From positions 1 to 29,618 of the forward strand of contig DATDGU010000092.1 of assembly GCA_036521915.1 (NCBI GenBank): 29,618 nucleotides of DNA, written 5' to 3'. The notes under the pieces were generated by a model. The model worked only from the letters and a program-made list of their open reading frames with translations. It did no database searches and was not told where the DNA came from. The stretch comes from PALSA-555 sp036521915 (lineage in GTDB: Bacteria; Actinomycetota; Acidimicrobiia; IMCC26256; PALSA-555). Shown one piece after another: positions 15,312 to 23,440 of the stretch. A program made the position numbers and the translations under genes. Position 1 is the stretch's first letter, and each line of letters opens with the position of its first letter.

Positions 15312-15369
15312 TAAGGCTCGATCGCCGGAGCGTCTCGAAGTGCCGGCCGCGCCTGGCGACCCGCCAACC

Positions 15370-15400
15370 AGGACTCGCGGTCTACCGAACCGCGAGTCCT
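15370..15400. repeat. Palindrome family copy C (perfect, 12-bp arms)
   Basis: AGGACTCGCGGT, loop CTACCGA, ACCGCGAGTCCT: perfect 12-bp arms. It lies about 56 bases past the IS5 element. The outer two bases differ from copy A yet still pair (AG/CT here, CT/AG there), so base pairing is kept while sequence changes. Confidence 0.85.
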
Positions 15401-15561
15401 GCGGCCAGCCAGCGGCACCTTCCACCCGTCGTGAACCCCGGCGTCGGTGGTCAGGCCGGCAGCAACGGCAGTGCGGGTGACGCCGGCGAGGTCGGCTCCA
15501 CCTCGACCGGCACATCGGGCGGGCCCGGCTCGGCATCACGGGCGTGGCGGCGCGGCCGTGA

Positions 15562-15585
15562 CATGACCACGGTCAACAGGTCATG
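15562..15585. promoter_or_regulatory. Possible operator: CATGACC-N10-GGTCATG with an inner GGTCA half-site
   Basis: CATGACC (15562-15568) and GGTCATG (15579-15585) are perfect inverted repeats 10 bases apart. Inside, TGACC-AC-GGTCA (15564-15575) is itself an inverted repeat, so three half-sites are present, two of them as GGTCA-ACA-GGTCA direct repeats. The site ends 8 bases before the GTG of the DUF5995 gene, in the position of an autoregulatory or effector-controlled operator. No regulator can be matched to it with confidence. Confidence 0.4.
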
Positions 15586-15593
15586 CTGGACCC

Positions 15594-16382
15594 GTGGGTG
15601 CAGGGCCTCAGGAGCACGCCACGGCGGGCATCGCCGCCGATCCGGTGGCGTCGGTCGATCGGGTCATCTGGCGGCTCAACGACGTCCTCGAGTGGGCGTC
15701 GGACACCAATAGCCGTATCGGCTACTTCGCCGCCGTCTATCGGCGGGTGACCGTGACCATCCGCGGCGACATCGCCGCGGGGTCCTTCGCCGACGGCGCC
15801 CGGGTCGCCGAGTTCGACGTCCGGTTCGCGCAGCGCTTCTTCGATGCCCTCGACCAGCACCGGGCCGGCGAGGCCCCGACCGAGTCGTGGCGGCTCGCCT
15901 TCGAGGCGAGCGACCGGCGCGACCTGAGCGTCATCCAGCACCTCTTCCTTGGGATCAATGCCCACATTCGGCTGGATCTCGGTGTCGTGGCCTCGATCGT
16001 CGCACCGGGGCCACGCCTGGCCGAGCTGCGGTCCGATTTCGGGGCCATCAACGCCATCCTGGTCCGGCTCCTGCCCCGGACGAGCCGGGAGATGCACCGG
16101 GTGTCACCGCTCGCGCCGCTGGTTCCCGCGGACCCCTTCGCGCAGCAGCTCATCGCGCTCTGGATCCACGAGGTGCGGTCGGACGCCTGGCGGCTGGCTG
16201 AGGAGCTGGCGCCGCTCGTACCCGAGGAGCACACGTCCGCCGTCGTCGCCGCCGACCGGCGGGCGGCGCAGCACGCCCGGCGCCTCATCGAACCGGACCC
16301 CGCCCTGCGCGAGGTGCTGCGCCGCGTCGTCGCTCCCACGGAAGACCACGACGTGGCGCACGTCATCCAGTCGTTGACGTGA
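15594..16382 (+). CDS. DUF5995 family protein
   Basis: A 262-residue, probably cytoplasmic, helical protein. The pattern GYFAAVYRRVTVTIRGDIAAGSFADGARVAEFDVRFAQRFFDAL (by its ends), then SWRLAFEAS, VIQHLFLGINAHIRLDL and SDFGAINAILVRLLP, is that of DUF5995, an actinobacterial family of unknown function in which the GINAHI segment is the most constant. The conserved His and Asp residues could bind a metal, but this is not shown. Its last four bases GTGA overlap the start of the next gene, so it is translated together with the cyclase/AAA regulator. The GTG start follows a cluster of GGTCA half-sites; no strong ribosome site is seen. Confidence 0.78.
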   Translation: MGAGPQEHATAGIAADPVASVDRVIWRLNDVLEWASDTNSRIGYFAAVYRRVTVTIRGDIAAGSFADGARVAEFDVRFAQRFFDALDQHRAGEAPTESWRLAFEASDRRDLSVIQHLFLGINAHIRLDLGVVASIVAPGPRLAELRSDFGAINAILVRLLPRTSREMHRVSPLAPLVPADPFAQQLIALWIHEVRSDAWRLAEELAPLVPEEHTSAVVAADRRAAQHARRLIEPDPALREVLRRVVAPTEDHDVAHVIQSLT

Positions 16383-19300
16383 CCGCGACACACCCCCGCT
16401 CGGCCCCAAGCGACGACGCGGTGGGCACCCAGATCCTCAGCTTCATGCTCACCGACATCGTCGGCTCCACCGCACTCTGGGACACCGCACCCGAGGCGAT
16501 GGCGCGTGCGCTGCGTCGCCACGACGAACTCGTGGACGATATCGTGGGACAGCACCGCGGCCAGCGGATCCGCCCACGCGGCGAAGGCGACAGCAGCTTC
16601 TCCGTCTTCGAGTCGGCGGTCGACGCCGTCGACGCCAGCGTGGTGCTGCAACGTGCGCTGACTCACGAGCCGTGGCCCTCGGGTGCGCGCATCCTCGTCC
16701 GCGCCGGGATCCATACGGGTGAGGCCATCCCCCGGGAATCGGACTACTACGGGTCGACCGTCAACCGTGCCGCGCGGATCCGTGGCCTCGCGCTCGGCAA
16801 CCAGGTGCTCGTCAGCCAGACAACCGCGGAGCTGGTGGAAGAACAGCTGACCAGCGGCGTCTCGTTCGTCGAGCTCGGCACGCGCAAGCTGGCCGGACTC
16901 GGCCGGCCCGAGCGCATCTTCGCCGTCGTCGGCTCCGGGCTGCTCGGCGTCGCCCCCGAGCGCGCCGTCGGTGGCGGCGGCGTGCTGCCGCTCCCGCCGG
17001 CCGTGGAGGCGCCGAGCGACCCGATGCTGGGCCGCAACCGCGAGCTCGACGCGATCGTGGACGCGTACGAGCGGACGCGCACCGACGGTGTCCCCCACGC
17101 CGTGTTCGTGGTCGGCAACCCCGGCATCGGCAAGACGACGCTCGTCGCCGGTGCCGCCCGCCGGCTCCACGGTCGAGGCGCCTCCGTCGCGTACGGCCAA
17201 GCCGACGACGCGATCGGCATCGCGTACCAGCCGTTCGTCCGGGCGCTCGGCGCGCTCATCGACCACCTCCCGACCGAAGCGCTGGCCGTGCACGTGGCGA
17301 ACCACGGCGCGCAGCTCGCGCGCCTCGTGCCCGACCTGGCGCGGCGCACGGGTATCGCCCCCGAGGCTGTCGCCGTGAGCTCGGGGACCGATCCGTACCT
17401 CCTGTTCGGCGCCGTGGCGCATCTCTTGGGGCTCGAGGCGGACGACCAGCCGCTGGTGCTGATGCTGGAAGATCTGCACTGGGCGGACAGCCAGACGATC
17501 CAGCTCCTTCGCTACCTCTTCACGACGGCGCGTCCCCGTCCGATCCTCGTGCTGGCGACCTACCGCGACACCGACATCGGGCCCGACGACCCGCTCGCTC
17601 GGCTCGTCGCCGACCTCAGCCCCACCGTCTGCGAGCGCATCCACCTGCGCGGGCTCGATCGAGACGCGGTGCTCACACTGACCCGAGAGCGCTGCGACGA
17701 CCCGGCAGCGGCGGACCGCGTCGCGTCGCTGATCCACCGCGACACCAACGGCAATCCCTTCCTGGCGCGCGAGGTGCTGCGCCACCTCGTGACCACCAAG
17801 CAGCTGAGCGACGCCGCTTGCATGGACGACGGGGGGTCCCTCGCCCGGCTCGGCGTGCCCGACACCGTCCGCGAGCTGGTGCAGCGCCGCGTCGCCCACC
17901 TCGGCCCGGAGGTCGAGAGTCTGCTCCCCGTCGCTGCGCTCATCGGCCGGGAGTTCGACCTCGACCTCCTCACGGCCGTGGTGGCGCAACCGGAGGTCGA
18001 CGTGCTCGAGGACCTCGAAGCAGCCGGAGGCGCCGCGCTGGTCGACGAGTCAACCGAGCGCCTCGGCGAATTCGCGTTCACCCATTCGATCGTGCACCAG
18101 AGCCTCTGCGAGCAGTTCGGTCCCACCCGGCAGCACCGGTGGCGCGTCCGCATCGCCCAGACCCTCGAACAGCTGAGTGCCGACGACCCCGACGCTCGCG
18201 CCGACGACCTGGCCCGCGCGTGGCTCGCGGCCGGCGACGCCGACCCCGAGAAGGCGATCCGCTACGCGATCCGTGCCGGTGAGCTCTCCCTCGAGCGGTT
18301 CGCTCCCGACGACAGCGTCCAGTGGTTCGAGGCGGCACTCGACCGGCTCCCCGCGGACCGCGCCTCACCTGAAGCCCTGCAAACCGAAGTGCTCGTCGGC
18401 CTCGGCGACGCCCAGCGGCAAGCCGGGCGTCGCGGCTATCGCGAGACGCTGCTCGAAGCGGGCGCGTCGGCCCGCACGCAAGGCAACAGCGGCCTTCTGA
18501 TCCGGGCGGTCCTCGCCAACCACCGCGGCTACGAGGGCGTCATCGGGCTCGTGGACCGAGAGCGCGTCGCGATGCTCGAGGCCGCCCTGTCGTCGTCGGC
18601 GGGCGCGCAGCCGCTCGTCAAGGCTCGCCTGCTCGCCACGCTCGCCGCTGAGCTGACCTTCGACACCGACCGAGCGCGGACTCGTGCGCTCGCGGACGAA
18701 GCCCTGGCGATCGCCCGCGCCGCGGGCGACGATCAGACGCTCCTCTTCACGCTCGCGCGGCGGTTCCTCACGATCGTCGCCCCGGACACCCTCGACGAGT
18801 GCCTCGCCAACAGCGGCGAGCAGCTCGCCCTGGCCGAGCGGCTCGACGACCCGATCGGGTCGCTGTTCGCGGCGGTCTATCGCGCGAACGCGTGCCTCGG
18901 GGTCGGCGACATCGACGGCGTAGATGCCGCGATCACCACCGCGAGAGAAGTCAGCGACGTCGTCCGACAGCCGTTCCTGCGCCATCTGGTGCTCACCACC
19001 CGAGCCTGGCGGGCGTCCCTCGCCGGGGCCTTCGCCGAGGCAGAACGGCTGGGCACGCAGGCATTCGAGATCGGCGTCGCGAGCGGCGTCCCCGAAGCGC
19101 GCAGCACCTATGCCGCTCAGATCTTCGCCGCGCGGGAGACGCAAGGTCGCCTCGACGAGCTGTTGCCCCAGTGGGAGCGCTACGGCAACCGGCCTGATGC
19201 GATGGCGCAGGTGAAGGCCGTGCTCTGCATGGCGTACTGCCGGCTCGGCCGCACCGACGACGCACGCGCCACGTTCAACCGGATTGCGCCGACGGACCTC

Positions 19301-19747
19301 CCGCGCCTGGCCGACGACCGGTACGGGCTCATCGCCATGGCCGGCTACGCCGAGATCTGCGAGTACCTGGGCGAGCGGTCCACCGCCCAGGTACTGCTCG
19401 AGTGGATGCGGCCGTGGCATCATCAAGTCTCGTTCAGCATGGCGACCACGCTCGGCTCCGTCGCGCGTCACTGCGGCCTCCTGTCGCTGACGCTCGGCGC
19501 GTACGACGATGCCGAGCGCTACCTCGTCGAGGCCGAGGCCGTCCACGAGCGGCTGCGCGCCCCGGCGTTGCTCGCGTTGACCCGACTCGACCTGGCTCGG
19601 ACCCTCCTGCGTCGTGGTGACCCGTCCGACCGAGGCCGGGCCCGTCAGCTCCTCGACCGCAGCATCGCCGAGGCGGACCGGGTGTCGTACGCGCCCGTCT
19701 CCACGAGGGCACGCGCCATCCGCGAGGCCAGCCCGGAGCTGCGCTGA
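16379..19747 (+). CDS. Multidomain regulator: class III adenylate/guanylate cyclase + AAA ATPase + TPR-like repeats
   Basis: An 1122-residue protein. Residues ~20-190 form a class III nucleotide cyclase domain: metal-binding Asp26 in MLTDIVGST and Asp71 in GEGDSSF, and the transition-state Asn/Arg in STVNRAARIRG. Next comes a P-loop ATPase with Walker A GNPGIGKTT (residues 246-254) and Walker B-like LVLMLEDLHWADSQT (near 360), followed by winged-helix-like and long helical repeats of TPR type to the C terminus. This is the usual actinobacterial cyclase-AAA-TPR architecture related to MalT/STAND regulators. There is no LuxR-type HTH at the end, so it may signal through cyclic nucleotide or protein contacts. 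It overlaps the DUF5995 gene by GTGA and precedes an oxidoreductase gene by 23 bases. Confidence 0.9.
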   Translation: MTATHPRSAPSDDAVGTQILSFMLTDIVGSTALWDTAPEAMARALRRHDELVDDIVGQHRGQRIRPRGEGDSSFSVFESAVDAVDASVVLQRALTHEPWPSGARILVRAGIHTGEAIPRESDYYGSTVNRAARIRGLALGNQVLVSQTTAELVEEQLTSGVSFVELGTRKLAGLGRPERIFAVVGSGLLGVAPERAVGGGGVLPLPPAVEAPSDPMLGRNRELDAIVDAYERTRTDGVPHAVFVVGNPGIGKTTLVAGAARRLHGRGASVAYGQADDAIGIAYQPFVRALGALIDHLPTEALAVHVANHGAQLARLVPDLARRTGIAPEAVAVSSGTDPYLLFGAVAHLLGLEADDQPLVLMLEDLHWADSQTIQLLRYLFTTARPRPILVLATYRDTDIGPDDPLARLVADLSPTVCERIHLRGLDRDAVLTLTRERCDDPAAADRVASLIHRDTNGNPFLAREVLRHLVTTKQLSDAACMDDGGSLARLGVPDTVRELVQRRVAHLGPEVESLLPVAALIGREFDLDLLTAVVAQPEVDVLEDLEAAGGAALVDESTERLGEFAFTHSIVHQSLCEQFGPTRQHRWRVRIAQTLEQLSADDPDARADDLARAWLAAGDADPEKAIRYAIRAGELSLERFAPDDSVQWFEAALDRLPADRASPEALQTEVLVGLGDAQRQAGRRGYRETLLEAGASARTQGNSGLLIRAVLANHRGYEGVIGLVDRERVAMLEAALSSSAGAQPLVKARLLATLAAELTFDTDRARTRALADEALAIARAAGDDQTLLFTLARRFLTIVAPDTLDECLANSGEQLALAERLDDPIGSLFAAVYRANACLGVGDIDGVDAAITTAREVSDVVRQPFLRHLVLTTRAWRASLAGAFAEAERLGTQAFEIGVASGVPEARSTYAAQIFAARETQGRLDELLPQWERYGNRPDAMAQVKAVLCMAYCRLGRTDDARATFNRIAPTDLPRLADDRYGLIAMAGYAEICEYLGERSTAQVLLEWMRPWHHQVSFSMATTLGSVARHCGLLSLTLGAYDDAERYLVEAEAVHERLRAPALLALTRLDLARTLLRRGDPSDRGRARQLLDRSIAEADRVSYAPVSTRARAIREASPELR

Positions 19748-19770
19748 CCACGAGGGCGGAAAGGGACAGG

Positions 19771-21888
19771 GTGGCTGACACGACGAAGATCCGGGTGGCG
19801 ATCCTGGGCGCCGGCATGGCCGGCCTCACGACCGCGTACGAGCTCACCAGCACACCCGAGCTGCGCGACCAGTACGAGGTCACGGTGTACCAGCACGGGT
19901 GGCGGGCCGGCGGCAAGTGCGCCAGCGGACGCAACGCGGCCGCGGGCAACCGGATCGAGGAGCACGGCCTGCACCTGTGGTTCGGCCTCTACGAGAACGC
20001 CTTCGCGCTGATGCGCCGGTGCTACGCCGAGCTCAACCGCCCCGCGTCGGCGCCCCTCGCGACGGTGCAGGACGCGTTCAAGCCGAGCGATTCGGGAATC
20101 CTCTGGGACGATTACGGCGGGTCCTGGACGCCCCTCACGCTCGACTTCCCACCGAACCACCAGGTCCCGGGCGACGGTCAACCGATCCCGGGCTTCTGGC
20201 AGATGGTGTGGCGGTCGCTCACCTTCGTCATCGACGAGCGGCGTGCGCTGCGGCGCGACGGCGCGGTCCCACCCGCCGAGCCGCACCCCGACCACGGCTG
20301 GGCGAGGGACCTCGGGCGTGACCTCGGCCTCGGGATCGAGGGCATCGTCCACGCGGGCGAAGACGTCCTGCTCCATGTGGCGCACGCGATCGCCACGCTC
20401 CGCCACCACCATCCCGAGGCGCCCGACGAGGAGTCCCATCGGGGGACGCTCGCCAAGCTGCTGCACCACTTCCGGACCTGGGTCTGGGACCATGAGATGG
20501 CGCCTCGCCTTGACGACCCGGTGCTGCGGAACTGGTTCACGCGCTTCGATCTCATCGTCAGCCTGTTCGTCGGCGTCGTGCACGACCGCGTGCACGAGCG
20601 GGGCTTCGAGATCCTCGACGACCTCGAGCTGCGGGAATGGCTTGCGGCGCACGGCGCCCAGCCGGTGACGCTGGCCGGTCCAATGGTGCGCGCCTGGTAC
20701 TGCGGCGCGTTCGCGTTCCTCGAAGGCGACACCAACCGCCCCAACGTCGCCGCGGGAATGTCCGTCCGCGGCATGCTGCGCCAGGAGCTCGGCTACAAGG
20801 GCTCACTGCTGTATCGGATGCAGGCCGGGATGGGCGACGCCGTCATCGCGCCGTTGTTCGAGGTGCTGCGGCGCCGGGGGGTTCGATTCGAGTTCTTCCA
20901 CCGCGTCACTGACGTGGCACCGGGCGAGGACGGCTCGATCGAGCGAATCGGGCTGGTGCGACAGGCCCGTGCCCGGGCGGACGGCTACGACCCGCTCATC
21001 GAGGTGCAGGGACTCGCGTGCTGGCCCACGCAGCCCCGCTGGGACGAGCTGGTCGGCGGGTCCGCCCTCAAGGCGGCGGGCGTCGACTTCGAGCTCGGCG
21101 ATGGTCCGAACCCGGAGCCGCTCGAACTCGCGCTCGGCCGAGACTTCGACGAGGTCGTGCTCGCCATCTCGGTCGCGGCGCTCCCGCCGATCTGCGGTGC
21201 CCTCGTCGCCGATCGCACACGCCCACAGTTCGCCCGGATGCTGGAGGGAGCGACCACCGTCATGACCCAAGGCATCCAGCTGTGGCTGCGGGTCCCGCCA
21301 TCCGGTCTCGGCTGGCGCTTCGGCTCCGACGTCTCCTCCACCTACGTCGAAGCACTCGACACGTACGCCGACATGAGCCACCTGCTCCCGGCTGAGACAT
21401 GGCCTCCCGAAGCCGGCATCCAGAGCATCGCCTATCTCTGCGGTGTCCTCCCCCACGTCGATGCCGACACCGAAGAACGCGCGACCCAACGGGCCAAAGA
21501 CTCCGCGCTCGACTTCCTGCGCCGATCCACCGCAGAGCTCTGGCCCGACGCCGCGGCCGACGGCACCTTCGACTGGCAGCTGTTGGCCGCCCCCGACGAC
21601 GCCACCGCCGAAGCTCGGTTCGACGCGCAGTTCTGGCGCGCCAACTTCCCGCTCACCGAGCGATACGTGCTGACCCCCGCCGGCTCGACGAAGACGCGAC
21701 TCGCGGCCCACGAGTCCGGGTGGGACAACCTCTGGCTGGCCGGCGACTGGACCCATACCGGCCTCGACCTCGGATGCGTCGAGGCCGCCGTGATGTCGGG
21801 CATGCAAGCAGCTCGAGCCCTGAGCGGCTCGCCCGCACGGGTGCCCGGCAAGGACCACGGCTGGTTCATCGAGCAGTACGAGCGATGA
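19771..21888 (+). CDS. FAD-dependent amine oxidase/phytoene desaturase-like oxidoreductase
   Basis: A 705-residue flavoprotein. The FAD-binding GAGMAGL (residues 13-19) begins the protein. It is followed by the GG motif VYQHGWRAGGKCASGRN and EEHGLHLWFGLYENAF, a combination typical of carotenoid/phytoene desaturase and hydroxysqualene dehydroxylase relatives. The C-terminal FAD segment LWLAGDWTHTGLDLGCVEAAVMSGMQAARAL is complete. At ~700 residues it is longer than classical desaturases (~500), with an insertion of roughly 150 residues between residues 120 and 300. GTG start with AAAGGGACAGG upstream. The stop overlaps the next gene by ATGA, linking it to an Lcp/MpaB-type oxygenase. A hydrophobic, perhaps isoprenoid, substrate is an inference. 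Confidence 0.85.
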   Translation: MADTTKIRVAILGAGMAGLTTAYELTSTPELRDQYEVTVYQHGWRAGGKCASGRNAAAGNRIEEHGLHLWFGLYENAFALMRRCYAELNRPASAPLATVQDAFKPSDSGILWDDYGGSWTPLTLDFPPNHQVPGDGQPIPGFWQMVWRSLTFVIDERRALRRDGAVPPAEPHPDHGWARDLGRDLGLGIEGIVHAGEDVLLHVAHAIATLRHHHPEAPDEESHRGTLAKLLHHFRTWVWDHEMAPRLDDPVLRNWFTRFDLIVSLFVGVVHDRVHERGFEILDDLELREWLAAHGAQPVTLAGPMVRAWYCGAFAFLEGDTNRPNVAAGMSVRGMLRQELGYKGSLLYRMQAGMGDAVIAPLFEVLRRRGVRFEFFHRVTDVAPGEDGSIERIGLVRQARARADGYDPLIEVQGLACWPTQPRWDELVGGSALKAAGVDFELGDGPNPEPLELALGRDFDEVVLAISVAALPPICGALVADRTRPQFARMLEGATTVMTQGIQLWLRVPPSGLGWRFGSDVSSTYVEALDTYADMSHLLPAETWPPEAGIQSIAYLCGVLPHVDADTEERATQRAKDSALDFLRRSTAELWPDAAADGTFDWQLLAAPDDATAEARFDAQFWRANFPLTERYVLTPAGSTKTRLAAHESGWDNLWLAGDWTHTGLDLGCVEAAVMSGMQAARALSGSPARVPGKDHGWFIEQYER

Positions 21889-23084
21889 CGGACACCGAGG
21901 GCGTCGGCTCTCCCCGTCACATCACCGACGCGCTCCTCGACGAGCTGAGCTTCGTGGGGGACCCCGCAGCCGACGAGGTCGTCGCCAAGCACGCCAAGTG
22001 CCAGACCGCGGACGACCCCGCATCGCTCGTCGGCGGCATCGCCGCCCATCTCGAGTTGCCCCCCGAGCGGCGGTCGCCGCCCATCGACGCGTATCTCGCC
22101 GACGTCCCGCCACTGCCCGACTGGGCCGATCCGGCCCTGATCGAGCGAAGCGCGAGCTTCTTCGACAGCCGCGGCGTGACCATCGGCTCGGCACTGTTCT
22201 GCGCGTCGCTTCCCGAGGCGTACGCCGCCGCCCGCGGCGCGCGGGTCCTCATGCTGACCGCCGAGATGGTGACCGACCCCGTGCGACGGATCAACGAGAC
22301 GGCCCAGATGGTGTTCGACACCGTGTCGCGCGGCGGCCTCGCCCCGGGTGCGGGTCGCGGCTACCAGGACATCCGACGAGTCCGGCTTATGCACGCGGCG
22401 GTGCGGTACCTGATCGAGCACGACCCGACGGTCCAGCAGACCACCGTCGAGGCCCCGGGTCGGTCGTGGAACGTGACGGCTGGCGTGCCGCTGAACCAAG
22501 AGGACCTCCTCGGCACGTTGCTCAGCTTCAGCACCGTCGTGCTCGACACACTCGACCGCCAGGGAATCGGCTACGAACGGGCCGACGCCGAGGCCTACCT
22601 GCACACGTGGTGCGTCGCGGCCGCGCTCCTGGGAATCCGGCCCGATCTCCTACCCATCGGACTCGACGACGCCCGCGAGCTCCAGGCCCTCATCCGACGC
22701 CGACAGCATCGGCCAAGCGACGACGCACTCGTCCTCGGTCGTGCGCTGACCGGCGCGCTCGAGCGGAGCATGCCGCCCCTGCTGCACAGCCTCCCGAGGA
22801 CGCTCGTCACCTGGTACTGCGGTCCCGAGATCGCGCGCATCAACGGTGTCACGAGCCCCGGCTGGACTCGCATCCTCGTCTGGCCCCTCCGACGAGCGCT
22901 GCGGCACGTCGGCCAAGCGGAGAACCACCACCGAATCGTCCGCGCGTTCATGAGCTGGGTGACCGTCCGGATCCTGCGGACCTACCTCGTCGCCAACCGG
23001 AGCGGCGATCGCCCACCGTTCACGCTGCCCCAAGAGCTCGACCAGCGGGTGGCCCATCCGAGACGACGGTGGCGCTTCCTCTAA
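21885..23084 (+). CDS. DUF2236 / MpaB-Lcp family heme oxygenase-like protein
   Basis: A 399-residue protein with the DUF2236 pattern shared by latex-clearing protein (Lcp, rubber oxygenase) and MpaB. The segment RRINETAQMVFDTVSRGG and then DIRRVRLMHAAVRYLIEH supplies Arg135, Thr139 and the probable heme-ligand His170. Their spacing parallels the Arg164, Thr168 and His198 described for Streptomyces Lcp, with Glu138 where Lcp has Lys167. GVPLNQEDLLGTLLSFSTVVLDTLDRQGI and the C-terminal helices also fit. No signal peptide is seen, while secreted Lcp has one, so an intracellular substrate is more likely. The ATG overlaps the stop of the FAD oxidoreductase (ATGA). The two enzymes probably act in one pathway. 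Confidence 0.8.
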   Translation: MTDTEGVGSPRHITDALLDELSFVGDPAADEVVAKHAKCQTADDPASLVGGIAAHLELPPERRSPPIDAYLADVPPLPDWADPALIERSASFFDSRGVTIGSALFCASLPEAYAAARGARVLMLTAEMVTDPVRRINETAQMVFDTVSRGGLAPGAGRGYQDIRRVRLMHAAVRYLIEHDPTVQQTTVEAPGRSWNVTAGVPLNQEDLLGTLLSFSTVVLDTLDRQGIGYERADAEAYLHTWCVAAALLGIRPDLLPIGLDDARELQALIRRRQHRPSDDALVLGRALTGALERSMPPLLHSLPRTLVTWYCGPEIARINGVTSPGWTRILVWPLRRALRHVGQAENHHRIVRAFMSWVTVRILRTYLVANRSGDRPPFTLPQELDQRVAHPRRRWRFL

Positions 23085-23121
23085 GCCGCCACCCCACAGC
23101 ACCCTTCGACGTCGATTCTTC

Positions 23122-23223
23122 CCCAACCCGGCCACCGCGCACATCGGCGCCGGCTCCGTGACGCTGAACTGGACGGCCGACGCGGCGACTTGCGCGACGC
23201 TCACGCCGGCCTTCACCGGCTAA
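23122..23223 (+). pseudogene. Possible fragment of a secreted Ig-like domain
   Basis: The frame encodes PNPATAHIGAGSVTLNWTAD and then AATCATLTPAFTG before TAA. GSVTLNWTADAATCATLT resembles the first strands of bacterial Ig-like domains (GGSVTLSWT...ATSCT), but no start, signal or remainder of the domain is present. The break comes where the IS110-type element appears to begin. It is most simply the stump of a gene cut by that insertion. Short and weakly supported. Confidence 0.3.
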
Positions 23224-23440
23224 TGGGTTCTAGTCCGGTCTGACAGGCTGGACGCCGAGCAGCCAGCGGGTGAGCACTGTCACCGGCTGTGCCGTGGAGC
23301 ACTGTTGTCAGATCGTGCCCCTGTTGGTGTTCGGGAGGGTCGGAACGGCCGGTGGGATGTCGTGCCGTTGAGCACTGGATCCATTAGCTCGCCGTAGATC
23401 TTCTCGGTGCTCGTGGCGGAGCCGAGCGAGGAGGTGCGGC
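23224..23440 (+). ncRNA. Candidate IS110 left-end region, possible bridge RNA locus
   Basis: Members of the IS110 group carry a long non-coding left end that is transcribed as a bridge RNA guiding recombination. This stretch of about 217 bases before the transposase start is of the right size and place, and has several GC-rich complementary segments (for example CCGGTCTGACAGGCTGGAC) and three GAGCACTG repeats. Exact ends and structure were not established by eye. The call rests on family knowledge more than on a resolved fold. Confidence 0.35.

Larger units (their letters stand above)
23085..23440. other. Gap holding an Ig-like gene fragment and the IS110 left end
   Basis: The first 140 bases hold a short open remnant ending at 23223. 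The remainder, about 217 bases, is non-coding DNA just before the decayed IS110 transposase. GAGCACTG occurs three times here (near 23273, 23297 and 23370), which points to structured or repeated element-end DNA rather than a gene. Confidence 0.5.
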
